A stretch of DNA of 33,969 nt from NCBI GenBank assembly GCA_029821195.1, contig JALGTU010000043.1:1-33969 (forward strand), in the 5' to 3' direction. This document shows, in pieces, positions 21,733-29,858 of the stretch (position 1 is its first letter; each line of letters starts with the position of its first letter). The notes beneath the pieces are model-generated. The model did not search any database. It was given only the letters and a program-made list of their open reading frames with translations, and had not been told where the DNA came from. Position numbers and translations under genes: made by a program. The DNA is from Candidatus Zipacnadia bacterium. Lineage in GTDB: Bacteria; Armatimonadota; Zipacnadia; Zipacnadales; Zipacnadaceae.

Positions 21733-23067
21733 ATGATGCGTTGCACCAACTGCCGGGATAACTTCACCGACTATCTGGAGGACAGCTTGCCCCCGCCGCA
21801 GCGGGAACAGATGGCCGCCCACCTGCGCGAGTGCACAGATTGCGCGGCGGAGCTGGCGGCGCTGCGCCGGACCGTCGCGGCGCTGCATTCTCTGCCGACG
21901 GTCAGCCCGCCCGAGGACCTGCTGGCCCGCATCAACCGCGCGGTAGACGCCCAGACGACGACACCGCGGTTCCGAGTTTCCTGGCAGCGCATTGGTACGG
22001 TAGCGGCAGCAGCCACCCTCCTGGTGGGCTTCTGGGCGGTCTTTTCCCATCAGCGGCCAGGCACAATGACTGAGGGGATCAGCCCGGCGCTACGCTTCGA
22101 GCACGCCGTGAAAGAAGCAGATGTGGCGGAGCAAGCGCCGTCCACTACGGCAGAAGAGCCGGCGGAACTCGAGGAGGCTGCCGCTCCTGCCCCAGAGGTA
22201 ATCCGCGAGATAGCGCCGCCGGCAGCGGTTCGCCGTGACCGGAACGCGACCCGTGGCGTCATTCGCGAAGTGCAGCCCGAAGAACAACCACCATCACCTA
22301 AGCCGGTATACGTCGAGGAGCGGAGGCACAGTGAGAGCACGAACGGTGCTGGGCTGGATGTGCCCCCCCGTGGCGGCGAATTGGATCTGGGAATGGGGGA
22401 GGAGGGGCGCGATGCCGCCGGCATGACCGTGGAGCGACATATGCTGACGCTGGGTAGCGAACCCGCCGCACCGCCGGTCGCCAAGGCCCAGGCTGGCGCC
22501 AGGATGGTAATCACGCCGCCGCCGCTGGAAGAGCGCATAGTGGGTGAGACCGTTCAGGTGCAGATGGCGATCCAGCCCGAGGCCGACGTCGAACAGGCCC
22601 AGGTCCGGGTGGAGACCAAGGGGAGCCTCCGGCTGGCCGAGGACAAGCCAGTCATCTACCAGGGGCCGCTTTCAATGCAGGACAGCAAGCGGCTGGCCTT
22701 TGGTATTATCGCCGCAGAAACCGGGGCGCAGGAGCTGCGCGTGGACCTGACTTCCGAGTTGCCGGGGGTATGTGCCTCCACGCCAGTAACGATTCCGGGC
22801 TTCGAGTTGCCACCACAGCACTTGACCACCCAGGTTTTCCACGGCACGCCCCTCGATCAGGCCATCCGGGCCGTTGCCCAGGAGGCCAAGTTGAAGGTAA
22901 GTATCGGTGAGCGCGTCGGGCAGGAGGCGGTCTCCGCCGACTTCAGCGCCGGTGTGCCGGGCCAGGCCGCACTGCGCATCCTCGCCGAGAGCGCCGACTG
23001 CAGCCTGCAGGCTCAGGGCGACACCTACACTGTGTACCGACCGGCTCCCGACAACGATGCCCAGTGA
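21733..23067 (+). CDS. zinc-finger anti-sigma factor with C-terminal STN domain
   Basis: A 444-residue transmembrane protein. The N-terminus is a zf-HC2/ZAS anti-sigma domain with C4, C7 and the H30-x3-C34-x2-C37 zinc site. After a membrane helix (about 86-104) comes a long Pro/Glu/Ala-rich linker (about 110-250), a predicted beta-sandwich region (about 258-357) and a C-terminal domain (about 364-436) that aligns by eye with the STN domains of the two secretin-family genes in this window (FHGTPLDQAIRAVAQEAKLKVS versus the PilQ region at 50-71). STN domains normally occur on secretins and TonB-dependent receptors. Carrying one on the anti-sigma factor itself is unusual to my knowledge. Two adjacent ATGs (21733, 21736) follow a GGTGAGAG site. 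Its stop overlaps birA by 11 bp. Confidence 0.85.
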   Translation: MMRCTNCRDNFTDYLEDSLPPPQREQMAAHLRECTDCAAELAALRRTVAALHSLPTVSPPEDLLARINRAVDAQTTTPRFRVSWQRIGTVAAAATLLVGFWAVFSHQRPGTMTEGISPALRFEHAVKEADVAEQAPSTTAEEPAELEEAAAPAPEVIREIAPPAAVRRDRNATRGVIREVQPEEQPPSPKPVYVEERRHSESTNGAGLDVPPRGGELDLGMGEEGRDAAGMTVERHMLTLGSEPAAPPVAKAQAGARMVITPPPLEERIVGETVQVQMAIQPEADVEQAQVRVETKGSLRLAEDKPVIYQGPLSMQDSKRLAFGIIAAETGAQELRVDLTSELPGVCASTPVTIPGFELPPQHLTTQVFHGTPLDQAIRAVAQEAKLKVSIGERVGQEAVSADFSAGVPGQAALRILAESADCSLQAQGDTYTVYRPAPDNDAQ

Positions 23068-23845
23068 GCCGCTCGACGCAACCTGGTGTGCAGACCAGCT
23101 TCACACCCAAATAGTCGCACGCCGGCTGCTATACTATCCCCGGATTAGTTCCACTAACGACGAAGCTTTGCGCCTGGCTGACGGCGGTGAGCCGGAGGGT
23201 GTGGTGGTGGTGGCCGACACCCAGACGGCGGGGCGAGGGCGCCAGGGCCGCCGCTGGCAGGACGAGCCGGGCCAGTGTCTGCTCTTCTCACTACTGCTAC
23301 GCCCAGCTGCCGAGCCGCGCCTGCTGCCGATATTATCCCTGGGTGCAGCCGCCGCTGTCGCTGAGGTGCTCAGCTCCCGCTATGGCATCGCCATAGTGAC
23401 CAAGTGGCCCAATGACCTGGTGATTGGTGGGCGGAAGGTGGGCGGGCTGCTGCTCGAGCGCCGGGGCGAGGCGGTCGTGGTGGGGCTCGGCCTAAACGTC
23501 AACGGCCGGCCCGACTCCCTCCAGGCCCACATAGACCGCCCTTTGACCACTCTGGAAGCCGAATACGGCGCGCCGCTGCCGCGCGAAGAGGTCTTGGTGG
23601 GTATTATTGAGAAGATGGATGACATCTACCGGCAGTTTCAAGCTGGTGACAACGTGGGCCTCATCCACCGGTACCGCAAGTTCGAGAGCTTGCTGGGCCA
23701 GGCGGTATGCGTAACAGTGGACACCCGGCAGATTTGCGGCAGGGCCGAGGCGATCAGCGACCTCGGGGCGCTGGTCGTTGCCACCGCCCAGGGCCAGCGA
23801 GAGATTACCGCGGGCGAGGTCGAGCTGCTTGTTGAGTCTGAATAG
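23057..23845 (+). CDS. birA: biotin-[acetyl-CoA-carboxylase] ligase, without DNA-binding domain
   Basis: A 262-residue biotin protein ligase that activates biotin to biotinyl-AMP and attaches it to the carboxyl carrier lysine. Catalytic motifs are GRGRQGRRW (59-67), KWPNDLVIGGRKVGGLLLE (116-134) and VGLGLNVNG (142-150), followed by the small C-terminal SH3-like domain. There is no N-terminal winged helix, so this is a group I ligase and not a repressor. I chose ATG 23057, whose sequence ATGCCCAGTGA overlaps the stop of the anti-sigma gene by 11 bp; longer upstream in-frame sequence is a shadow of that gene. A likely substrate, the carrier protein gene, is at 30070 in this window. Confidence 0.93.
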   Translation: MPSEPLDATWCADQLHTQIVARRLLYYPRISSTNDEALRLADGGEPEGVVVVADTQTAGRGRQGRRWQDEPGQCLLFSLLLRPAAEPRLLPILSLGAAAAVAEVLSSRYGIAIVTKWPNDLVIGGRKVGGLLLERRGEAVVVGLGLNVNGRPDSLQAHIDRPLTTLEAEYGAPLPREEVLVGIIEKMDDIYRQFQAGDNVGLIHRYRKFESLLGQAVCVTVDTRQICGRAEAISDLGALVVATAQGQREITAGEVELLVESE

Positions 23846-23859
23846 CAGGTCCCAACGAG

Positions 23860-25806
23860 ATGCCGCTCCTACCACATAAGAAGACGCCGGCCGGACCCCA
23901 AGACAAGTTGCCGAGAATGTTTGTGGCCGGGCTGGTCTTGACGGCAATTCTGGGGCTGGTGCTGCCCACTGCCGCTTCGGTCGGCCCCAGGCTGGAGGCC
24001 GGCTGCCGGCTGCTGGGGCAGGGCGAGCTTGATCGCGCCGCAGCCCAGTTCGCAGCGGCCTACGCCGAGGACAGTCGCTGCGGGGAGGCGCAGGCCGGTC
24101 TGGGCGTGGCGCACCTGCTACGCGGGGATGGTGACCAGGCCGTAGCGGACTTTCAGGCGGCAGCGGCGCTGGACCCCACTTCGTCGCTGGGCCGGCTCGG
24201 TCTGGCAGCGGCTTACTGTCAACTCGGTGAGCACCGCCTGGCCCTGAGCACCTACGAAGGACTGCTGCTCACTACTCTTACCTCGGCAGACCGAATTGAG
24301 GTCACCGCCGCAATAGCCTATCTGCAATCTCGGCAGGGCTTATATGACAGCGCGCTCGCCTCAGCGGGCCAGGCACTGCAGGAAGATCCGTGCCATTCCC
24401 TCGCCCGCTATGCCCAGGCCGCGAGTCTGCTAGCCCGGCAGCAGCTCGCCGCAGCCGCTCGGGCCACGGAGGAGCCGCTCGGTAACCTGACGCTGTGCGG
24501 CTTGCTGGTCGGCGACTGTCTGTTCGCCCCGCAGGCGTACTACGCGCGGGCGCATCAGTTGGCCCAGATCCCGCCGCCTCCTATCCCCACACCGCCTCCG
24601 TCACCAGCGCCTCCCCCCCCGGAGTCGGCCAGGCGGCAGGAGTTTCTGCACCAGGAGCCCGATTTCCAGATCGCTCGCCCGCAGCACTGTTCTGCAGTCT
24701 CCGGGCGACTGCACATCCGTCTGGACGTCAAGGCCACCCTGGAAATCAGCCATATATCGGTGCTGCTGGGCGACAACTTCGTCGGGATGAGCAACAAGCA
24801 CCCCTTTGACCTCTTCGTGATGACGACGAACTGCCCCGACGGCTGGCAGGCGCTCCGCGTGGACGCTTACGACCGCGCCGGCCATCTGGTGCGCAGTGCT
24901 TCGGTGGGCGTGGTGGTGGAGAACGGCAATCGCACCCTGGCACCCGGGGAACGGCAGGCGCGTAGGACAGCGGCGGAGCTGCTGCGCCCCTACCTGTTCC
25001 TACAGCCGCAGCCCGGGCTCTGGGAACACCTGCGCGGCTGCATCTACCAGGCCCAGCGGGACCACATGGGGGCCATCGCCAGTTACGAGGCGGCGTTTGC
25101 CCGCTCACCGGAGCTGCCCCGGCTGCGCGACGATCTACTGGCTGCCTACCAGCATCTCAACATCCCCACGAAAAGCTCGCCCAGCGAGATGCACCAATTG
25201 CCGCGGGAGCAAGACGCTGTGGCCCTTACCTTCGACGACGGCCCGCATCCGAAGGTGACGCCGTGGATCCTGGATCACCTGGATCGGGTCGGCGCGAAGG
25301 CCACCTTCTTCCTGGTGGGCAAGCAGGTTGACCTGTATCCCGAGCTGGCCCGCGAGATCGTCCGGCGGGGACACCAGGTCGGCTCGCATTCGTACACTCA
25401 TCGCAATATGCGCCAGCTCTCCCCCCTGGAGATCGAGCGGGAGCTGGTCCGCAGCCGCGCGGCCATCCGCCGGGCTACCGGCGTCAGCATCACCCTGTTC
25501 CGCCCGCCGGGCGGCAATTACAACGAGACGGTCCGCCAGGCCACCGGCCTGTGGGGCTACACCACGGTGTTCTGGACCGCCAACATCTCCGACTACCCGG
25601 GGGCTTCGCCCGGGCAGGTCAAAGCTAAGCTGTTCCAGAAGATCGCGCCCGGGAGTATCGTTCTGCTGCACAATGGTGAAGATGAAACCGTTGACGTACT
25701 GCCCGACCTGCTCGACAAATTGAGAGACCGGGGGATGAAGATGATCGCGCTGCCCGGCCCGGAGCCTCACCTGCTTGCTGCGACTGGGAAGGGCGTGAGC
25801 CGGTGA
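23860..25806 (+). CDS. TPR-containing polysaccharide deacetylase (NodB/CE4)
   Basis: A 648-residue protein: N-terminal signal/anchor (about 20-40), TPR-like helical repeats (about 42-235), a Pro-rich spacer (238-254), a beta-sandwich region (about 270-355), another TPR-like stretch (about 365-435) and a C-terminal NodB domain (about 452-630). The CE4 catalytic motifs are complete: TFDDGP (457-462, D459 base and D460 metal ligand), HSYTH (510-514, H510 and H514 metal ligands), RPPGG (548-552) and LLHNG (602-606). It should remove N-acetyl groups from an extracytoplasmic amino-sugar polymer (peptidoglycan, exopolysaccharide or chitin-like). The start lies 14 bp after birA. Its stop overlaps the next gene by 4 bp, so the two form a unit. 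The TPR plus deacetylase build recalls exopolysaccharide export proteins. Confidence 0.88.
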   Translation: MPLLPHKKTPAGPQDKLPRMFVAGLVLTAILGLVLPTAASVGPRLEAGCRLLGQGELDRAAAQFAAAYAEDSRCGEAQAGLGVAHLLRGDGDQAVADFQAAAALDPTSSLGRLGLAAAYCQLGEHRLALSTYEGLLLTTLTSADRIEVTAAIAYLQSRQGLYDSALASAGQALQEDPCHSLARYAQAASLLARQQLAAAARATEEPLGNLTLCGLLVGDCLFAPQAYYARAHQLAQIPPPPIPTPPPSPAPPPPESARRQEFLHQEPDFQIARPQHCSAVSGRLHIRLDVKATLEISHISVLLGDNFVGMSNKHPFDLFVMTTNCPDGWQALRVDAYDRAGHLVRSASVGVVVENGNRTLAPGERQARRTAAELLRPYLFLQPQPGLWEHLRGCIYQAQRDHMGAIASYEAAFARSPELPRLRDDLLAAYQHLNIPTKSSPSEMHQLPREQDAVALTFDDGPHPKVTPWILDHLDRVGAKATFFLVGKQVDLYPELAREIVRRGHQVGSHSYTHRNMRQLSPLEIERELVRSRAAIRRATGVSITLFRPPGGNYNETVRQATGLWGYTTVFWTANISDYPGASPGQVKAKLFQKIAPGSIVLLHNGEDETVDVLPDLLDKLRDRGMKMIALPGPEPHLLAATGKGVSR

Positions 25807-28118
25807 ACCACTGGGCCCGCCGGCCTTGCGGCGCACTGACCGTCCTACTGATCGGCTTGCTCGTGCCGGTCGGCGGGCATGCTGGGGCACTGGCGATCAA
25901 CCTCCAAGATCCGCCGCATCTGGACGTCAACTACCACCGCTTCGCTGATTCCTGCCTCGTTGACTTTGCCAGTGAGCTTTCCCCACCCGCGGGCCACAGC
26001 GGATTTCTGTCGGTTAACGAGGGCGGGCAGTTCTGCGACCCTGACGGGCAGCGTGTCCGGTTCTGGGGGATCAACGTCGCCAAGGATGCGGTTTTTCAGC
26101 CCCACGAGACTATTGACGCCGTGGCCGGACTGTTCGCCCGCGCTGGCTTCAATCTGGTGCGGCTGCATCACCTGGACGATGTAGGTGGGCTGCTGCCGCC
26201 CGAGCGCGCCGGCCAGCAGCCCCGGCTGGATCCCGGAAAGCTTGATGCAGTTGACTACTGGATCGCCGCGCTGAAAAAACGGGGCATTTATGTCTACCTG
26301 GACTTACTGGACTACCGCACCTTCTGGGAAGCCGAGGGCGCGGCCAACGGCAGCTTGCTGGGGCGAGGCGCCAAGCCGTATGCGCTCTTCGCTGACCGGC
26401 TGATTGAGCTTCAGATCGCCTACGCGCGGGAGCTGCTGATAGAGCACATCAATCCCTACACGAATCTGAGCTATGCCAGCGATCCGGCAGTTGCGCTCGT
26501 CGAGCTCTGTGATGAGAACGGCTTGCTGGCGGCTGAGCAGCACTGGCGGCGGATAATGCCCCCGTACCGACGGGAGCTGCTCGAGCGCTGGAACGCATGG
26601 CTGCGGGACAAGTATCAGACTACCGCACGCCTCACCCAGGCCTGGCGCCGGACGGGATGTCCTGAGCCCCTGGCACACTTTGAGAGCCTCGAGGCAAACA
26701 CGGTCAGCCTGCCGGGGATGGCCCTCTCCGCCCCCGCCAACGACGCGCGGATGACCGATGCCCGCTGGTTCGCGGTGGACGTACACCGCGACTACTTCCG
26801 CCGGATGCGCGAGGCGCTCCGAGCGATGGGCGTGCGCACACCGATAACTGCAGTTACCGACTTTGAGTACCCCGCCGACGTATTCGCGGTCGCCTCGGAA
26901 CTGGACTTTGTCGCCGCGAATTACTACTTCGCCCACCCCATCTTCAAGGCGAATCGCCCCGGGGACGTGCTGGCCTATTTTGAGGCCGGCACCCCCCTCG
27001 ACGCCTGCGGACCGGACACCGCGGTGCGGCGCTTGTGCGGCCCTCGGGTGGCGGGCAAGCCGCTGGCGATCCGGGAGTGGAATGTCTGCTGGCCCAATCC
27101 CTACCGCGCTGAGGGCATTATGCAGGCGGCGCAATACGCTGCCCAGCAGGATGTTGACGCGATGATCCTGTTCACCTACAACTGCCAGCCGGGCACGGAC
27201 AAGCTATCCTACTTTGACGTCTCCGCCGACCCGGCCCGCTGGGGGCTGGCGGCGCTGGCCGGCCAGGTATTTCGCAGCGAGGGAGTGAAGCACGATTCGA
27301 CAGTCCAGGTAGTCTTCGAGCAGACTGATATTTACGATAGTCCTGACGAAACGCTGGTGGATGAAGTCTACGACCTCGGTCGGGGCGCGCGCGTCGTCAA
27401 CTGGTTCCCCGGCCTTCGCTTCGGGTCGCCTACTGAGTTGTATCTGCGCCCCACCGCGCGGCGCCTGAAGTACGAGATTCTCAAACAGTTTCCCGACAAC
27501 GCGCCGCCCACGGTCATTGATCGGCTGCCGGATTCTTCACCCCGCCGGCAGCAGTCCGCCCAATTTGGGTTCGTCAGCGGGCAGGAAGCTGCCGGTGCTG
27601 CGGCGAAGACTACTACCGACCGAAGTCCGACGCTGTCAGTTGGCTCGGGCGAATTGGCTGGTACGTTGGCCTGGTGCAGCCTGGATGGCGAGCTGGCCGC
27701 GGCATCGCGGTCCTGGATGCTGAAACATGTCAGCCCGGCGCATAACACCGGCGAGCGTACCCGGGCGCACTACGCTAAGAGCGGTCAGAACCTGCATGCC
27801 CTGCTGGAAGACGGCATTGCCCCGGTGCTAACCGGCGGGCAGATGGTGGGGGTGCCGCTGGGCGTGCAGTTGGCGGGGCAGCGGGTGGTGAACGTCTACC
27901 TGCGCGGCGGCGTCTGGGAGTTGGTGCGCGATGGCGAGGACTGGTGGTTTTACTGCGATGTTCCGGGCACAAAAGTGGAACTGCCCGGGTTGCCCGAACA
28001 CGTTGAAATGACGGCACTCACGCCCACGAGTCAGCAGGTCCAGATAGTCACCCAGCCCGTGGTCTACCCGGCGGAAGCCTTGTTAATCAGACTGCGTCAA
28101 CCCAAGAAACCAGACTAA
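25803..28118 (+). CDS. secreted glycoside hydrolase-like protein (clan GH-A TIM barrel)
   Basis: A 771-residue protein with a signal peptide (about 1-27, ending VGGHA). The N-terminal half (about 65-490) looks like a (beta/alpha)8 glycosidase: RFWGINVAKDAVF, FNLVRLHHLDD, GIYVYLDLLDYRTFW, then Glu in ELCDENG (E238) as candidate acid/base and Glu in LAIREWN (E425) as candidate nucleophile, an order and spacing that fit GH5-like clan A enzymes. The C-terminal third (about 500-771) is beta-rich and not recognised. Family and substrate cannot be fixed by eye. GTG start overlapping the deacetylase stop as GTGA, so translation is coupled. The pairing of a deacetylase with a glycosidase resembles PgaB and PelA, where the two activities are fused. 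Confidence 0.75.
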   Translation: MNHWARRPCGALTVLLIGLLVPVGGHAGALAINLQDPPHLDVNYHRFADSCLVDFASELSPPAGHSGFLSVNEGGQFCDPDGQRVRFWGINVAKDAVFQPHETIDAVAGLFARAGFNLVRLHHLDDVGGLLPPERAGQQPRLDPGKLDAVDYWIAALKKRGIYVYLDLLDYRTFWEAEGAANGSLLGRGAKPYALFADRLIELQIAYARELLIEHINPYTNLSYASDPAVALVELCDENGLLAAEQHWRRIMPPYRRELLERWNAWLRDKYQTTARLTQAWRRTGCPEPLAHFESLEANTVSLPGMALSAPANDARMTDARWFAVDVHRDYFRRMREALRAMGVRTPITAVTDFEYPADVFAVASELDFVAANYYFAHPIFKANRPGDVLAYFEAGTPLDACGPDTAVRRLCGPRVAGKPLAIREWNVCWPNPYRAEGIMQAAQYAAQQDVDAMILFTYNCQPGTDKLSYFDVSADPARWGLAALAGQVFRSEGVKHDSTVQVVFEQTDIYDSPDETLVDEVYDLGRGARVVNWFPGLRFGSPTELYLRPTARRLKYEILKQFPDNAPPTVIDRLPDSSPRRQQSAQFGFVSGQEAAGAAAKTTTDRSPTLSVGSGELAGTLAWCSLDGELAAASRSWMLKHVSPAHNTGERTRAHYAKSGQNLHALLEDGIAPVLTGGQMVGVPLGVQLAGQRVVNVYLRGGVWELVRDGEDWWFYCDVPGTKVELPGLPEHVEMTALTPTSQQVQIVTQPVVYPAEALLIRLRQPKKPD

Positions 28119-28123
28119 GCTGC

Positions 28124-28157
28124 CGACAGGCGAGACGCCTGTCGTACCGACGGTACG
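28124..28157. repeat. double palindrome (REP-like) between GH gene and purB
   Basis: Two perfect inverted repeats sit side by side. The first is CGACAGGCG / CGCCTGTCG with loop AGA (28124-28144). The second is CGTACC / GGTACG with loop GAC (28143-28157); the two share a CG dinucleotide. No T-run follows. Sequences like ACAGGCGAGACGCCTGT are repeated extragenically in several bacterial genomes (from memory). It may end or stabilise the deacetylase-GH transcript. Confidence 0.8.
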
Positions 28158-28184
28158 CACTTCCGGGGGGAGTAGGATAAGCTT

Positions 28185-29600
28185 ATGAACGAGAAGGACG
28201 AAAGCAGCCAGATATCAATTTTCGACTGTGTCAGCCCGCTGGATTTCCGCTACTACGGCCAGGATATGCAGCTTCAGGAGTGGCTCGCGCCGTATATGAC
28301 GGAGCGCGGGCGGATCAGCTCAGAGGTGCGCGTGGAGGTAGCAGCGGTGCGGGCTCTGGCTAACCTCGGCCTATGCTCCGGGGAGATTGCGGACGAGGTG
28401 GCCGCCGCGGCCGAGCGCGTCACCCCCGAGGCAGTTGCGGCCGAGGAGCGCCGCATCCATCATAATATTCGCGCGCTGGTCAATGTCCTGCGCGCTGAGG
28501 TGAGCGCACAGGCCCGGCCATATATCCACCTGTGCCTGACCAGCTTTGACGTCATAGACTCGGCGGCGGCGTGGCGCTTCAAGACCGTGACCCGCCAGGT
28601 CGTCGTCCCCCAACTGCTGGAACTGCTGGAGGTGCTTATTGCCCTCGCCCGCCGCGAGCGGGATACTCTCCAGATCGGCCGCACCCACGGCCAGCACGCC
28701 GCGCCGATTACCTTCGGCTTCGCCATGGCCGAGCACGTTAGCCGTCTGGGCAATCGCATCGAGGCAGTCCGGGCCGCCGGCGAGAACCTGCGCGGCAAGA
28801 TCAGCGGCGCGGTGGGCGCTTATAATGCCAGCGCACTGTTTTTCGAGGACCCCCAGCAGTTCGAGCGCGAGGTCCTGGGTCAGCTTGATCTGGAGCCCTC
28901 GCCGTCCTCCACCCAGATTGTCGAGCCGGAGTTTATGACCGATTACATCCACGCGCTGGTCTCGACGTTCGGCGTGCTGGCGAATCTCGCCGATGATATG
29001 CGCCATCTGCAGCGGACTGAGATCGCCGAGGTGGGCGAGGCTTTTGCCGCGGAGCAGGTCGGCTCGTCCACTATGCCGCACAAGCGTAATCCCTGGAATT
29101 TCGAGAACGTAAAGAGCATGTGGAAAGCCTTTGTGCCCCGGATGCAGGTGGTTTACGCCGATCAGCTCTGCGAGCACCAGCGCGACCTGACCAACTCCGC
29201 CTCGGGCCGGTTCCTGCCGGAGATGGTGGTGGCCCTAGTCGCCAGCGCGAAGCGGCTGCAGCGGATAATGAGCCGGCTGGTGACCGATCCCCAGCGGATG
29301 CGCGAGAACTTCGGGATGACCGAGGGACTGGTCGCGGCGGAGCCGGCATACCTGTTGCTGGCCGCGTATGGGCATCCCGACGCGCACGAGGTCATCCGGC
29401 AGCTTACTCTGGATGCGCAGCAGACGGGCAAGCCGTTCGTGGAGTTACTGGAGGCTGCGGAGGAGCTGAGACCGTATCTGGAGCAGTTTACCCAGGCGCA
29501 GCGGGCGCTGCTGGCCGATCCGACGCTCTACACGGGAATCGCTGCTGCGAAGACCGAGCAGCTATGCCAATTGTGGGAAAAGCGGCTCGCATTGCCCTGA
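28185..29600 (+). CDS. purB: adenylosuccinate lyase
   Basis: A 471-residue member of the fumarase/aspartase superfamily that acts twice in purine synthesis (SAICAR to AICAR, and adenylosuccinate to AMP). Conserved regions in order: TSFDVIDSAAAWRFK (119-133), GRTHGQHAAPITFGF (165-179, with H168) and the flexible signature loop SSTMPHKRNP (294-303). The C-terminal helices are present and the length is normal. GGGGAG lies upstream of the ATG, after a REP-like double palindrome. purC, for the preceding pathway step, is 3.3 kb downstream on the same strand. A close relative such as argininosuccinate lyase is less likely because of the PHKRNP loop and the purC nearby. Confidence 0.9.
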   Translation: MNEKDESSQISIFDCVSPLDFRYYGQDMQLQEWLAPYMTERGRISSEVRVEVAAVRALANLGLCSGEIADEVAAAAERVTPEAVAAEERRIHHNIRALVNVLRAEVSAQARPYIHLCLTSFDVIDSAAAWRFKTVTRQVVVPQLLELLEVLIALARRERDTLQIGRTHGQHAAPITFGFAMAEHVSRLGNRIEAVRAAGENLRGKISGAVGAYNASALFFEDPQQFEREVLGQLDLEPSPSSTQIVEPEFMTDYIHALVSTFGVLANLADDMRHLQRTEIAEVGEAFAAEQVGSSTMPHKRNPWNFENVKSMWKAFVPRMQVVYADQLCEHQRDLTNSASGRFLPEMVVALVASAKRLQRIMSRLVTDPQRMRENFGMTEGLVAAEPAYLLLAAYGHPDAHEVIRQLTLDAQQTGKPFVELLEAAEELRPYLEQFTQAQRALLADPTLYTGIAAAKTEQLCQLWEKRLALP

Positions 29601-29629
29601 ATCGCGCCCCAGCCGGCCATACACCAGCC

Positions 29630-29658
29630 TTGACAGCAGCCCCGGGAAAGAGTATTCT
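29630..29658 (+). promoter_or_regulatory. sigma70-type promoter before the small basic ORF and tRNA
   Basis: A perfect TTGACA (29630-29635) and TATTCT (29653-29658, 4 of 6) are separated by 17 bp. The start would fall near 29665, right at the in-frame GTG (29666) or a few bases before the ATG (29672) of the small gene. This could give a nearly leaderless mRNA; the same promoter could drive the tRNA and accB. Confidence 0.65.
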
Positions 29659-29671
29659 TTGCTTGGTGACA

Positions 29672-29824
29672 ATGAGCAAGGTAAAGATAGAATATCAATC
29701 ACTAACCCAACTGGACACAGAGGCCTTCCTCGAATTTGAAGAGGAGCTCGAACGTAAGATAGCGCGCGAGCAGCGAGAACGGCGCGAGCCCGTCAAAAAG
29801 AAGAAGCGCCGGGGACGGCGATAA
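29672..29824 (+). CDS. small highly charged protein, 50 aa, unknown
   Basis: MSKVKIEYQSLTQLDTEAFL begins a 50-residue protein with an acidic helix (EFEEELERK) and an extremely basic end (VKKKKRRGRR). I recognise no family. The protein-like composition, in-frame stop and a strong promoter directly upstream support it as a gene. GTG (29666) or TTG (29663) are alternative in-frame starts; no Shine-Dalgarno lies at a proper distance. The basic tail suggests nucleic-acid or ribosome binding, but this is inference from charge only. It lies 35 bp before the tRNA gene. It could also be a chance frame. Confidence 0.5.
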   Translation: MSKVKIEYQSLTQLDTEAFLEFEEELERKIAREQRERREPVKKKKRRGRR

Positions 29825-29858
29825 GGCCACAAGCAGTTAACTGGCAGATTGGCGCGGT

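Noticed and set aside
22907-23056. N-terminal DNA-binding extension of BirA
   Set aside because: The in-frame sequence upstream of ATG 23057 overlaps the STN-domain coding region of the anti-sigma gene and has no winged-helix pattern.
29120-29824. A 234-codon open frame overlapping the end of purB
   Set aside because: Most of it is a shadow of purB. Only its last 50 codons, outside purB, are considered as a possible gene.
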